Part shown: positions 17,957 through 28,935 of the stretch, one piece after another
Position numbering within the stretch: the stretch's first letter is position 1
How the letters are laid out: every line of letters begins with the position of its first letter
Position numbers and translations under genes: made by a program
Notes under the pieces: model-generated
Databases searched by the model: none
What the model was told of the DNA's origin: nothing
The model's input: only the letters and a program-made list of their open reading frames with translations
From: JBMNEH01 sp050948665
GTDB taxonomy: Bacteria > Bacillota > Clostridia > Christensenellales > UMGS416
DNA length: 64,000 nucleotides
Direction: 5' to 3'
Assembly (NCBI GenBank): GCA_050948665.1
Contig: JBMNEH010000001.1
Location: forward strand, 1,922,001-1,986,000

Positions 17957-20900
17957 TTGTTCGAGCTTAATAATTTCGATGCGATTCAAATCGGTTTGGC
18001 TTCCCCTGAAAAAATTCTGGAATGGTCCTATGGCGAGGTACTCAAGCCTGAGACCATTAACTACCGTACACTCAAACCCGAGAAGGACGGTTTGTTCTGT
18101 GAGAAGATTTTCGGACCCAGCAAGGACTGGGAGTGCCACTGCGGGAAATATAAACGTATCCGCCATAAGGGCATCATCTGCGATAAGTGCGGCGTAGAGG
18201 TGACCCGATCGAAAGTGCGCCGAGAACGCATGGCGCATATTCAACTTGCCGCTCCCGTATCCCACATATGGTACTTTAAAGGCGTACCCAGCCGTATGGG
18301 TCTGCTATTGGACATGAGTCTGAAGCTCTTGGATCGGGTGCTGTATTTCACTGCGTATGTGGTGACTGACCCCGGAGATACACCCCTGACGCACAAGCAG
18401 GTGCTGACCGATGCTGAATACCGGGAGGCCGTCGACCGGTACGGCGACAGATTCAAAGCCGGAATGGGCGCCGAAGCCGTAAAAGATTTGCTGATGCAAG
18501 TAGATCTGGAAGCCGTGTCCGAAGAGCTTCGGGAGATATTGGAAAACGCCACCGGCCAAAAGCGGGCGAAAGCCATTAAGCGGCTGGAAATCATAGAAGC
18601 CTTCCGGAAATCCGGTAATAAGCCTGAGTGGATGATACTGGACGTGGTTCCCGTTATTCCTCCGGAATTGCGGCCTATGGTACAGTTGGACGGTGGCCGT
18701 TTCGCCACCAGCGACCTTAACGACCTGTATCGCCGTGTCATTAACCGGAATAACCGACTGAAGCGCCTGCTGGAGTTGGGTGCACCGGAAATCATCATCC
18801 GAAACGAGAAACGCATGCTGCAGGAATCGGTGGACGCGCTGATCGATAACGGCCGCCGTGGTCGCCCTGTTACCGGTCCCGGAAACCGCGCTCTGAAATC
18901 CCTTTCGGATATGCTGCGGGGTAAACAGGGACGTTTCCGTCAGAACCTTTTGGGCAAGCGGGTCGACTACTCCGGCCGTTCCGTAATCGTCGTCGGCCCC
19001 GAGCTAAAGCTCTTCCAGTGCGGTCTTCCCAAGGAAATGGCGCTGGAGATGTTCAAGCCCTTTGTCATGAAAAAATTGGTGCAGGACGGCATGGCTCACA
19101 ATATCAAATCCGCGAAACGCATGGTAGAACGGATAAAGCCCGAGGTATGGGATATCCTGGAAGAAGTGATAAAAGAACACCCCGTGCTGCTGAACCGCGC
19201 CCCGACTCTGCATCGTTTGGGTATACAGGCCTTCGAACCCATCATGGTGGAAGGCCGCGCCATTAAGGTACACCCCTTGATATGTACCGCCTTTAATGCG
19301 GACTTTGACGGTGACCAGATGGCCGTACACCTCCCCTTGTCTGTGGAAGCGCAGGCAGAAGCCAGATTCCTGATGCTGGCCACCAACAATATCCTCAAGC
19401 CCCAGGATGGCAAGCCTGTTGCCTCTCCCACCCAGGACATGGTCATGGGATGCTACTACCTGACGCTTGAGATCCCCGGCGCCAAGGGCGAAGGCCGCTG
19501 GTTCTCCGATATGGACGAGGCTGTCATGGCGTATGAGGCCGGCCAGATCACTCTGCATTCCAAGATCCATGTACGGATATTCCGGACAATCGGCGGGCAG
19601 GTGAAGGGCCAGGTCATCGAGACCACCGTAGGCAAGCTGATCTTCAATTCCGTCATTCCGCAGGATTTGGGGTTTGTAGACCGTTCCAATCCGGAAGATG
19701 CCTTCCGGCTGGAGGTGGATACCCTCGTCAAGCGCGGAACCCTCGCGCAGATTGTGGACCGTACCTACCGTGTTTATGGCAATATCCGCACTTCTGAGGT
19801 GCTGGATGCCATAAAGGCACTGGGTTTCAAGTACTCTACAAAGGGCGCTGTCAGTGTCGCGGTATCCGACATGGTCATCCCCACGGAGAAGAAGGAGTAC
19901 CTTTCCAGCGCCAACGACCGTATCAGGATGGTAGAGTCCAGCTATCGTGACGGCTTGATATCCGATGACGAGCGTTACCGCGCCGTGGTGGAAACTTGGC
20001 AGAACACCACAAACAAGGTCACCAAAGCTCTGGAAAACGCATTGGATGTCCTGAACCCCATCTATATGATGAGTAATTCCGGTGCCCGGGGCAACATGAA
20101 CCAGGTGCGTCAGTTGGGCGGTATGTGCGGATTGATCGCAGATCCCTCCGGCCGGATCATCGAGGTGCCTGTTCGTTCCAACCTGCGGGAGGGCATGTCC
20201 GTACTTGAATACTTCATCTCTTCCCACGGTTCCAGAAAAGGATTGGCCGATACCGCTCTGCGCACCGCAGACTCAGGTTATCTGACGCGCCGTCTGGTAG
20301 ATGTTTCTCACGATATGATCGTCCGTGAGTCTGACTGCTTCGCAGCACGGGGCGAGCCCCCCAGAGGTATGACCGTAGCCGCCATCTATGACGAGTCCCG
20401 GGAGATCGAGAGCCTCAGTTCCCGTATTTGGGGGCGAACGATTATCGGCGATGTCATCCATCCCGCGACCGGTGAGATACTGGCCAAAGACAATACGATA
20501 CTTACCGTTGATCAGGCCGATGCCATTGAAAAGGCCGGAATAAAGGAAGTCACCATCCGTACCGTTCTTACCTGTCGGAACGAAACCGGCGTCTGCGCAA
20601 AGTGCTACGGCATCAACCTGGCCACCGGACGGCCCGTTCACATCGGCGAGACCGTGGGCATCATCGCTGCCCAAGCCATCGGCGAGCCCGGCACCCAGCT
20701 GACAATGCGTACCTTCCATACCGGTGGCGTCGCTATGTCAGAGGATATTACCCAGGGTCTTCCCCGTGTCGAGGAGATCTTTGAGGCCCGCAAGCCCAAA
20801 GGACAGGCCGTTATTACGGAAATTGCCGGTAAAGTCTCCATGACAGAGGCTAAAAAGAAGCGCGAAATCACTGTCACCGGTGATGACGGTGAATCAAAGG

Positions 20901-21529
20901 TCTATTCCATCCCCTTCGGTTACCGCACAAAGGTATCCGACGGCGATGTGATCGAGGCGGGCGACAGCCTGACCGAAGGCCCCGTAAACCCCCATGACAT
21001 TCTGAAAATAAAGGGGATCCGGGGTGTACAATCCTACATGCTCCGGGAGGTATTGACAACCTACCAGTCCCAGGGCGTCAACATTGCTGACAAACACCTG
21101 GAGGTTGTGATCCGGCAAATGCTTCGCAAGGTCCGTATTGAGGATTCCGGTGATACCGATATGCTGCCCGGCGAGTTGGTGGACATCTTTGACTTCGAGA
21201 AGAAGAACGAAGCCGTACTGCAGAACGACGGCCAGCCGGCCATCGCAAAGCGCGTGCTTTTAGGCATCACAAAGGCTACTCTGGCTATCAACTCCTTCCT
21301 CGCCGCCGCTTCCTTCCAGGAAACTACCCGCGTACTCACTGAAGCTGCCATCAAAGGGAAGATCGACCCTCTTCTCGGTTGCAAGGAGAACATTATACTC
21401 GGCAAGCTGATTCCCGCCGGAACAGGCATGAAATGCTATAAATCCCTGAGGATCAATACCGAGAGTGAGGATGCTCCCACGACGGTGGCCATTCCCATGA
21501 CATTGGAAGATGTCGCTATGGACACCTGA
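17957..21529 (+). CDS. rpoC: DNA-directed RNA polymerase subunit beta'
   Basis: The 1190-residue beta' subunit, with the N-terminal zinc site CHCGKYKR...CDKCGVEV and the catalytic NADFDGDQMAVHLPLS loop holding three magnesium-binding Asp. A second zinc cluster shows as CRNETGVCAKCYG. It starts with TTG at 17957: an AAGGGAG site lies about 9 nt upstream and the N-terminus (MFELNNFDAIQIGLASP) matches the family exactly. The gap to rpoB is only 37 bp, and the two are one transcript ending at the hairpin at 21543. Confidence 0.98.
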   Translation: MFELNNFDAIQIGLASPEKILEWSYGEVLKPETINYRTLKPEKDGLFCEKIFGPSKDWECHCGKYKRIRHKGIICDKCGVEVTRSKVRRERMAHIQLAAPVSHIWYFKGVPSRMGLLLDMSLKLLDRVLYFTAYVVTDPGDTPLTHKQVLTDAEYREAVDRYGDRFKAGMGAEAVKDLLMQVDLEAVSEELREILENATGQKRAKAIKRLEIIEAFRKSGNKPEWMILDVVPVIPPELRPMVQLDGGRFATSDLNDLYRRVINRNNRLKRLLELGAPEIIIRNEKRMLQESVDALIDNGRRGRPVTGPGNRALKSLSDMLRGKQGRFRQNLLGKRVDYSGRSVIVVGPELKLFQCGLPKEMALEMFKPFVMKKLVQDGMAHNIKSAKRMVERIKPEVWDILEEVIKEHPVLLNRAPTLHRLGIQAFEPIMVEGRAIKVHPLICTAFNADFDGDQMAVHLPLSVEAQAEARFLMLATNNILKPQDGKPVASPTQDMVMGCYYLTLEIPGAKGEGRWFSDMDEAVMAYEAGQITLHSKIHVRIFRTIGGQVKGQVIETTVGKLIFNSVIPQDLGFVDRSNPEDAFRLEVDTLVKRGTLAQIVDRTYRVYGNIRTSEVLDAIKALGFKYSTKGAVSVAVSDMVIPTEKKEYLSSANDRIRMVESSYRDGLISDDERYRAVVETWQNTTNKVTKALENALDVLNPIYMMSNSGARGNMNQVRQLGGMCGLIADPSGRIIEVPVRSNLREGMSVLEYFISSHGSRKGLADTALRTADSGYLTRRLVDVSHDMIVRESDCFAARGEPPRGMTVAAIYDESREIESLSSRIWGRTIIGDVIHPATGEILAKDNTILTVDQADAIEKAGIKEVTIRTVLTCRNETGVCAKCYGINLATGRPVHIGETVGIIAAQAIGEPGTQLTMRTFHTGGVAMSEDITQGLPRVEEIFEARKPKGQAVITEIAGKVSMTEAKKKREITVTGDDGESKVYSIPFGYRTKVSDGDVIEAGDSLTEGPVNPHDILKIKGIRGVQSYMLREVLTTYQSQGVNIADKHLEVVIRQMLRKVRIEDSGDTDMLPGELVDIFDFEKKNEAVLQNDGQPAIAKRVLLGITKATLAINSFLAAASFQETTRVLTEAAIKGKIDPLLGCKENIILGKLIPAGTGMKCYKSLRINTESEDAPTTVAIPMTLEDVAMDT

Positions 21530-21542
21530 TATCACGATTATG

Positions 21543-21570
21543 CCCCGGCTCGCAGGAGCCGGGGATTTTG
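21543..21570 (+). terminator. Intrinsic terminator of rpoBC
   Basis: CCCCGGCTC and GAGCCGGGG pair over a GCAG loop, followed by ATTTTGT. It begins 14 bp past the rpoC stop. Confidence 0.85.
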
Positions 21571-21745
21571 TCGTATTGTCAAATATCGTAATTCTTCCCT
21601 GTGAGATGCAGGGCCGTTCGAAAAGCAAGGTGGAAACCACCTCTGCCGCCATAGCCTTCCGTTTCTTCCGCGCTGAGAACTCCGGGGCAAGCATCCGGAA
21701 AACATGATTATTATCGAACTTTTCAGGCTTTTTGATGAATAATCG

Positions 21746-21774
21746 TTGACATTACAAAATGATGATGATAAAAT
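21746..21774 (+). promoter_or_regulatory. Promoter of the rpsL-rpsG-fusA-tuf operon
   Basis: TTGACA, 17 bp, TAAAAT. Transcription would start near 21781, leaving a leader of about 160 nt that contains a small upstream ORF. Between 21571 and 21745 I see nothing else. Confidence 0.9.
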
Positions 21775-21846
21775 AATTGGCGTGTGTTCCGACGAGGACG
21801 CAGACCATCCCGCATTTCGGTTGCTCGGAATCGGGAGGAGCAGCCC

Positions 21847-21954
21847 ATGCTCATGGTCGGTCATCTGTCGGAGCTCCATTTGTCTGCCGGCCCCCGGGGT
21901 TGCGGAGGCGGCCGACGCAAGAGAAAGGAGGTGCAGCGAAATGCCTACCATTAA
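21847..21954 (+). CDS. Small upstream ORF (35 codons) overlapping the rpsL start
   Basis: An ATG at 21847 with a strong GGGAGGAG site 8 nt upstream opens a 35-codon frame in the rpsL leader. The predicted peptide begins MLMVGHLSELHLS and has a Gly/Arg/Lys-rich second half. Its TAA (21952-21954) lies 11 nt inside rpsL in another frame, so ribosomes finishing it would pass through the rpsL ribosome site and start codon. It could couple or attenuate rpsL translation, or it may be a chance frame. I know of no homologue. Confidence 0.4.
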   Translation: MLMVGHLSELHLSAGPRGCGGGRRKRKEVQRNAYH

Positions 21955-22321
21955 CCAGATCGTGCGTATGGGCAGGGAGCGGAAGACCTATAAATCCAAG
22001 TCCCCTATCCTGAAGTCCAATCCTCAGAAGCGCGGCGTTTGCTTGGTCGTGCGTACTTTGACTCCCAAAAAGCCGAATTCCGCACTCCGTAAAATCGCCC
22101 GCGTCCGCCTGACAGACGGCTCCGAGGGTACCTGCTATATTCCCGGTATCGGTCATAATTTGCAGGAACACTCTGTCGTTTTGATTCGCGGCGGTAAAGT
22201 GCGCGACCTGCCGGGTGTACGTTACCACATCATCCGCGGTACTTTGGACGCCTCTGGTGTTGCCAACCGTAAGCAGGGTCGTTCCCGTTACGGCACCAAG
22301 CGTGCCAGGAGCACTCGCTAA
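21941..22321 (+). CDS. rpsL: 30S ribosomal protein S12
   Basis: A 126-residue decoding-centre protein. The TPKKPNSALRK loop keeps Lys43, and GHNLQEHSVV is standard. The second loop reads RGGKVRDLPGVRYH: residue 88 is Arg (codon CGC) where E. coli, B. subtilis and Mycobacterium have Lys, and residue 86 is Lys where they have Arg. Lys88 to Arg is a well-known streptomycin-resistance change. The start at 21941 has an ideal AAAGGAGGTG site. First gene of the str operon. Confidence 0.98.
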   Translation: MPTINQIVRMGRERKTYKSKSPILKSNPQKRGVCLVVRTLTPKKPNSALRKIARVRLTDGSEGTCYIPGIGHNLQEHSVVLIRGGKVRDLPGVRYHIIRGTLDASGVANRKQGRSRYGTKRARSTR

Positions 22322-22457
22322 GAAGTGATTTTCCGGTCTTTTGATATTGCATAACCGCTTTCCAACGGAGGAACGCCCACGGGAGCGTGCATGGATCTTG
22401 AATTGGCCGTATGGGTTAATATACCCGTTTTTGTAAAATTTTTTAGGAGGAAATCTC

Positions 22458-22928
22458 ATGTCAAGGCGCGGAGGAATTCCGAAACGTGATGTGCTCCCCG
22501 ATCCCAAGTTTAACAGCGTTGTTCTCGCAAAAGTGATCAACCAAATTATGCTTGACGGTAAAAAGGGGGTAGCGCAACGCGTCGTATATGATGCTCTGGA
22601 TATCGTCGCCGAAAAAACCGGCAAGGATCCCATGGAAGTTTTTGAGCAGGGTCTGAATAATATCATGCCCATACTGGAGGTTAAAGCCCGCCGGGTCGGC
22701 GGCTCCACTTATCAGGTACCTATAGAAGTGCGCCCTGAGCGTCGTCAGACGCTGGGTATTCGTTGGCTCACCGAGTTCTCTCGCAATCGCGGAGAGAAAG
22801 TTATGAGCCAGCGCTTAGCCGCCGAAATCATGGACGCCGCCAACGGCGCCGGGAACGCGGTAAGGCGCAAAGAAGAAATGCATCGTATGGCGGACGCTAA
22901 CAAGGCCTTTGCCCATTATCGTTGGTAG
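22458..22928 (+). CDS. rpsG: 30S ribosomal protein S7
   Basis: A 156-residue primary 16S rRNA-binding protein of the small-subunit head, full length, with the N-terminal SRRGGIPKRDVLPDPKF and the PIEVRPERRQTLGIRWL segment. AGGAGG lies 8 nt before the start. A 136-bp gap from rpsL is longer than usual; I see no promoter or terminator there, so it is probably co-transcribed with rpsL. Confidence 0.98.
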   Translation: MSRRGGIPKRDVLPDPKFNSVVLAKVINQIMLDGKKGVAQRVVYDALDIVAEKTGKDPMEVFEQGLNNIMPILEVKARRVGGSTYQVPIEVRPERRQTLGIRWLTEFSRNRGEKVMSQRLAAEIMDAANGAGNAVRRKEEMHRMADANKAFAHYRW

Positions 22929-23000
22929 TGTTTTTATCTGTTTTTATATGTTTCAAAGTTTCATCCCCATACTATCAAGCAAGGAAAGGAGGAGCGTAAC

Positions 23001-25073
23001 ATGCCAAGAGAATATCCTTTGGAAAAGTGTCGGAATGTAGGCATTATGGCACATATTGATGCCGGAAAAACCACAACCACCGAACGTATCCTTTTCTATA
23101 CCGGAAAGGTCCACAGGCTGGGAGAAACCCATGAAGGCGATGCCACAATGGACTGGATGACGCAGGAGATGGAGCGGGGTATCACTATTACATCCGCCGC
23201 TACAACCACCTATTGGCGCGGTTGTCTGATCAACATCATCGATACACCCGGACATGTGGACTTTACCGTGGAAGTGGAGCGCTCCTTGCGAGTGCTTGAC
23301 GGTGCGGTCGCCGTATTCTGTGCCAAAGGGGGCGTTGAACCCCAGAGCGAGGCGGTCTGGAGGCAGGCCGACACGTATGGTGTCCCCCGTATCGCCTATG
23401 TAAACAAAATGGACATTATGGGCGCCAATTTTCAGCGGGTCGTGGATATGATTCGTGACCGGCTGCATGCCAATCCCATACCCGTTCAACTCCCCATCGG
23501 CAGAGAGGACGACTTTAAGGGTCTGATCGATCTGGTTCATATGAACGCCGTTTTCTATTCCGATGAGGATCAGGGAAGGGAATTGGATGTGGAGGAGATT
23601 CCGGCAAATATGTTGGAATCTGCCAAAGTGGCCCGTCAGGAATTGCTTGAAGCCGTCATCGAGACCGATGACACGCTTATGGAAAAATATCTGGATGGAA
23701 TCACGATCACTCCCGAGGAAATCATTGCCGGACTTCGGGCAGCAACCATAAAGAGTGCTCTGGTACCCGTTCTCTGCGGCAGTTCCTATCGGAATAAAGG
23801 CGTACAGCCCCTGTTGGATGCCATGGTGGACTATCTCCCCAGCCCTATCGATATACCGGATGTAACCGGTACCGACCCTGAGACGGGCGAGGATATTTCC
23901 CGCCCCTCCAGTGATGATGCGCCTCTTTCCGCCCTGGTGTTTAAAATTATGACCGATCCCTTTGTGGGTAAGCTGGCATTCGTACGGGTATATTCCGGAA
24001 AAATCGCCTCCGGCGCGGGCGTGTATAACCCCTCCACACAAAAACATGAGCGGATCGGCCGTCTGCTGAAGATGCATGCCAATCACCGCGCTGAGGTAGA
24101 GGAAATCATTGCCGGAGATATTGCCGCGGTTGTCGGACTGAAGCAAGCCACTACCGGGGATACCCTCTGCGATGATCGTCATCCCATCATATTGGAAAGC
24201 ATGGATTTCCCGGAACCCGTCATACAAGTTGCTATTGAACCCAAAACCAAGGCCGGCCAGGATAAGATGGCCGTAGCATTGGTGAAAATGGCGGAGGAGG
24301 ATCCCACCTTCCGCGCTTATACGGATTCGGAGACCGGGCAGACCATTATCGCCGGCATGGGAGAACTTCACCTGGAAATCATAGTAGACCGCATGCTACG
24401 TGAATTTAAGGTGGAGGCTACAGTAGGCAAGCCCCAGGTTTCTTACCGGGAAACGGTACGTACGGCTGCCAGGGGCGAGGGGCGTTTCGTCCGTCAAACA
24501 GGCGGCCACGGACAGTACGGTCACGCCATTATCCAGGTACTTCCCGGCGAACCCGGTTCCGGTATCCAATTTGAAGATAAAACCGTCGGCGGATCCATTC
24601 CCAAGGAGTTCATCAAACCCACCGAAACGGGTATCCGCGAAGCCATGTCCAACGGTCCTTTGGGCGGTCATGAACTGGTCGACTTAAAGGTTGAACTGCT
24701 GGACGGCAGCTATCATGAGGTTGATTCCTCCGAGATCGCCTTTAAGGTCGCCGGTTCCATGGCCCTGCGGGATGCCGTCGCGAAGGCCGATCCGGTACTG
24801 CTGGAACCCATTATGAGCGTGGAGATCGTCATCCCGGAGGATTATCTGGGAGATGTTATCGGCAACCTGAATGCCCGCCGCGGGCAGATCGAAGATATGG
24901 ACATGGTGACAGGCTCTCGCCTTGTACGGGCCCACGTTCCCCTGTCTGAAATGTTTGGCTACGCAACGGATTTGCGGAGCCGTACTCAGGGACGCGGAGC
25001 GTTTACCATGCTCTTCTCCCATTACGCAGAAGTTTCTCCCGGAATCGCCGCAAAGATTCTGGGGAAAGTATAA
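23001..25073 (+). CDS. fusA: Elongation factor G
   Basis: A 690-residue GTPase that drives ribosomal translocation. G1 AHIDAGKTTT, the switch regions, G3 DTPGHVDFTVE and G4 NKMD are in place, followed by domains II-V with RQTGGHGQYGHA of domain IV. Length and motifs fit the canonical translocation factor rather than a resistance paralogue. AAAGGAGG lies 7 nt upstream. The tuf gene follows after 31 bp. Confidence 0.98.
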   Translation: MPREYPLEKCRNVGIMAHIDAGKTTTTERILFYTGKVHRLGETHEGDATMDWMTQEMERGITITSAATTTYWRGCLINIIDTPGHVDFTVEVERSLRVLDGAVAVFCAKGGVEPQSEAVWRQADTYGVPRIAYVNKMDIMGANFQRVVDMIRDRLHANPIPVQLPIGREDDFKGLIDLVHMNAVFYSDEDQGRELDVEEIPANMLESAKVARQELLEAVIETDDTLMEKYLDGITITPEEIIAGLRAATIKSALVPVLCGSSYRNKGVQPLLDAMVDYLPSPIDIPDVTGTDPETGEDISRPSSDDAPLSALVFKIMTDPFVGKLAFVRVYSGKIASGAGVYNPSTQKHERIGRLLKMHANHRAEVEEIIAGDIAAVVGLKQATTGDTLCDDRHPIILESMDFPEPVIQVAIEPKTKAGQDKMAVALVKMAEEDPTFRAYTDSETGQTIIAGMGELHLEIIVDRMLREFKVEATVGKPQVSYRETVRTAARGEGRFVRQTGGHGQYGHAIIQVLPGEPGSGIQFEDKTVGGSIPKEFIKPTETGIREAMSNGPLGGHELVDLKVELLDGSYHEVDSSEIAFKVAGSMALRDAVAKADPVLLEPIMSVEIVIPEDYLGDVIGNLNARRGQIEDMDMVTGSRLVRAHVPLSEMFGYATDLRSRTQGRGAFTMLFSHYAEVSPGIAAKILGKV

Positions 25074-25104
25074 GCTTTACTTGAGCTAAGGAGGAAAAGA
25101 ACCA

Positions 25105-26316
<1,212 letters not shown>

Positions 26317-26322
26317 GACGAC

Positions 26323-26362
26323 ACACAAAAGGCACCGGCCATCAGGCCGGTGCCTTTTGTGT
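26323..26362. terminator. Strong bidirectional terminator between tuf and the GH2 gene
   Basis: A perfect 18-bp stem (26323-26340 with 26345-26362) and a 4-nt loop contain the AAAAGGCACCGGCC core. The flanking A and T runs allow termination of the plus-strand str operon and the facing minus-strand GH2 gene. Confidence 0.93.
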
Positions 26363-26408
26363 GACCCCCCGGTGGGATGGGCTCCCGCTTCCTCAATATG
26401 ACGGCGTC

Positions 26409-28811
26409 TTACACCTTTACGGTATGGAATACGGTCTTACAGCCCTTTAACCCCTCCACCGAAGCAGTTACGGTGACCCTGCCGGGCTTCCCGGTGCTAC
26501 GAAGCACCATAAATGCCTTCCCCGCGTAGGTCAGGCAGGTGTCAGTACGCAAAGGCTCCGCGTTGCAGGGGTCCGAGGAATCCACGCCCAATATCTCCGC
26601 GGGACCCTTCACCGTGAAGTTTATCCGCAGCCCGTCTGCCGTGGGTACAAAATGACCCCGGCTGTCCAGCACCGTAAAGGCAATTTGCGCCACGGAACGC
26701 CGGTCCGCGGGAATAGCGTCTCCATACACCTCTGCCGTAAGCTGCACGGGCTTCTCGGCGGTATGCATTGTATAGCGGCAGGCCTCCAACCCGTCATTAT
26801 ACGCCACGACCTCCAGTTTCCCCGGCGCATACGGCACATCCCAGCGCAAGAACATATCATTGGTGGTCGCATAGGGGACAGGGCGGTCATAATGCATATA
26901 CCGCTCGGTCATACCAAATTCCGGGAAACAGGAGGCTTTCCGTCCCAGAGAGCGGCCGTTCAGGAAAAGTTCCGCTTCCTGACAATTTGTAAAGCACAGT
27001 ACGGGAATCCATTTTTCCCGCTCGGAAGTGATATTCCAATGGGGGACCAGATATGCCATAGGTTCCTTCGTCCAGGCTGCCTGATAAAAATAGTAGCCCT
27101 CCTTCGGAAAACCACAAATGTCGATTACCCCGGCGCTGCCCACACGAACCGGCCAGCGTGATTCGCCCAGGTAGTCGATTCCTGTCCACATATAGTCGCC
27201 GATTACCCAGTCCCGTGTCTCGGTAAACTGCAAGAGTTTCCCCACCCGCACGGGCATGCTCCAGTAAGGTGCTGCCCAGTAGGCATTCTGCCTCTCCATC
27301 TCAAGAATCGGTTTGCACCGGTGTCCCCCAAGCCCCAGATTCTCCGTGCCGATTTGCAGCCAATCCGGGTGGGATATCTTGTCGGCGTCATACATGGTCT
27401 CCGCCCGCTCACGCCACCGGGTGGTGTAATTGTAACCCACCAAATCCAACGTCTCCAGAAAAGCCAGCGACGCGGCATGCGGCTCAGCGGCCAGCTGATC
27501 GTTTGCCTGAGTACAGGGACGTGTACCGTCAAGCTTGCGGCAGATGCGCATCAGCATTTTTGCGGTGTCCGGCCCGTCTTCCGCTGTCTGGTCGGGCACT
27601 TCATTCCCAATAGACCAAATGATGACACTGGGGTGATTCCTGTCCCGCAGCACCATGGTGGCGCAATCCGCCCGTCCGCAGCGCTGGAAATATTGGGAAT
27701 ATCCCCTGCTCTCGTCGCTGTTTGATCCGGCGGCCTTTGATTTCAAAATACGCCACTCATCAAAGGCTTCGTCCATTACATAGATACCCAATTCATCGCA
27801 AAGGTCCAGCACTGCCGGATCAGGGGGGTTGTGAGCGCAGCGCAGGCTGTTGGCGCCCATTGCCTTCATCGTTTCCAGCCGCCTCCTCCAGATTTCGGGA
27901 GGCACGGCGGCGCCCACGCATCCTCCATCATGATGAGCGCAAAACCCACGGAGCTTGGTATGCACACCGTTAACAAGCAGTCCCTTTATCGGATCAAACT
28001 CTAAAGAGCGCACGCCAAACCGGATCGTTTCCTCATCGGAAGCTGCCTCCCCCGTCATCAGACGCACCTTTGCCGTATACAACACAGGATTGTCCGCCGA
28101 CCACAGAAAAGGCTGCTGTATCACGCTTTGAAACACCAGTCGTCCTTTTCTTTCCTTTGGCAGTGCGAGGGTTTCTTTCAGCACAATGCCGTCAGAGGAA
28201 GTGACCGTCAACACCGCTATCCCCTCTGCCCGGGCAGGATTCTCAAAGTCAACCTGCGCCTTCAATACTGCCCGCTCCTTTGACACGTCGGGTGTTGTAA
28301 TGAATACGCCGTATTCCGGGATATACGGCGATCCGGTACGCCGAAGCCATACATTCCGGGTGATGCCGGAGCCGGTATACCACCTGGAATTGGGCTGCGC
28401 TGAATTGTCCACCCTCACTGTCAGCAGATTTTCCTTTCCGGGCTTTACATACCGGGTTATATCGAAGGAAAAGGGCGTATATCCATAAATATGGTTCCCC
28501 AAATTCCGCCCGTTTAACCAGACGGTTGTGTTCATATACGCGCCGTCAAAGCGGAGCAGCAGTCTCCCTTCCTCGGGGTCCTCCGGAACGAACAGCTTTT
28601 TATACCAGCCCACGCCTGTACGGGCATATCCGCCCGAACCGGAAGAGGGAGCATCCCGGGTGAAGGGATATTCTACGCTCCAGTCATGGGGCAGTTGTAC
28701 CGGCCGGAAGCCTGCGAACTTCCTGTCCCCCGGCGCGCATTCTCCATCCAACCGGAAAAACCAATCAAAGCCAAAAAATTTTTCTTTACGGCATGTATTG
28801 GAATTTGTCAT
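26409..28811 (-). CDS. Glycoside hydrolase family 2 (beta-galactosidase-like)
   Basis: An 800-residue cytoplasmic GH2 enzyme. Residues 10-160 form the jelly-roll sugar-binding domain (LPHDWSVEYPF, WYKKLFVPED), about 170-270 an Ig-like domain, and 275-600 the TIM barrel. The acid/base is Glu404 in IIWSIGNEV and the likely nucleophile Glu490 in QIGTENLG; NSLRCAHNPPDP precedes them. The C-terminal ~200 residues are further beta-sandwich domains. Most such enzymes in gut Clostridia remove beta-galactosyl residues; beta-glucuronidase or beta-mannosidase activity cannot be excluded. No signal peptide. It stands alone and faces the tuf terminator. Confidence 0.92.
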   Translation of the reverse strand: MTNSNTCRKEKFFGFDWFFRLDGECAPGDRKFAGFRPVQLPHDWSVEYPFTRDAPSSGSGGYARTGVGWYKKLFVPEDPEEGRLLLRFDGAYMNTTVWLNGRNLGNHIYGYTPFSFDITRYVKPGKENLLTVRVDNSAQPNSRWYTGSGITRNVWLRRTGSPYIPEYGVFITTPDVSKERAVLKAQVDFENPARAEGIAVLTVTSSDGIVLKETLALPKERKGRLVFQSVIQQPFLWSADNPVLYTAKVRLMTGEAASDEETIRFGVRSLEFDPIKGLLVNGVHTKLRGFCAHHDGGCVGAAVPPEIWRRRLETMKAMGANSLRCAHNPPDPAVLDLCDELGIYVMDEAFDEWRILKSKAAGSNSDESRGYSQYFQRCGRADCATMVLRDRNHPSVIIWSIGNEVPDQTAEDGPDTAKMLMRICRKLDGTRPCTQANDQLAAEPHAASLAFLETLDLVGYNYTTRWRERAETMYDADKISHPDWLQIGTENLGLGGHRCKPILEMERQNAYWAAPYWSMPVRVGKLLQFTETRDWVIGDYMWTGIDYLGESRWPVRVGSAGVIDICGFPKEGYYFYQAAWTKEPMAYLVPHWNITSEREKWIPVLCFTNCQEAELFLNGRSLGRKASCFPEFGMTERYMHYDRPVPYATTNDMFLRWDVPYAPGKLEVVAYNDGLEACRYTMHTAEKPVQLTAEVYGDAIPADRRSVAQIAFTVLDSRGHFVPTADGLRINFTVKGPAEILGVDSSDPCNAEPLRTDTCLTYAGKAFMVLRSTGKPGRVTVTASVEGLKGCKTVFHTVKV

Positions 28812-28872
28812 ACCTATCCCCTCCTCATAGCGTTCTTATGTGATATTACCATTCACTACAGTCCCCTGTCTA

Positions 28873-28901
28873 TGGACAAAACCTACTCCTTATGGTATTC
28901 T
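28873..28901 (+). promoter_or_regulatory. Probable promoter of coaE-lspA-rluD
   Basis: TGGACA, 17 bp, TATTCT, ending 35 bp before the coaE start codon. Confidence 0.55.
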
Positions 28902-28935
28902 TTTTGTGTCCGCTTTGCGGAGAAAGGACAGGCGT

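Noticed and set aside
19004..20227. A 407-codon antisense frame inside rpoC
   Set aside because: It mirrors the codon pattern of rpoC, has no ribosome site and no recognisable domain.
22953..24371. A 472-codon antisense frame across fusA
   Set aside because: Shadow of fusA codon bias; no start signal or family resemblance.
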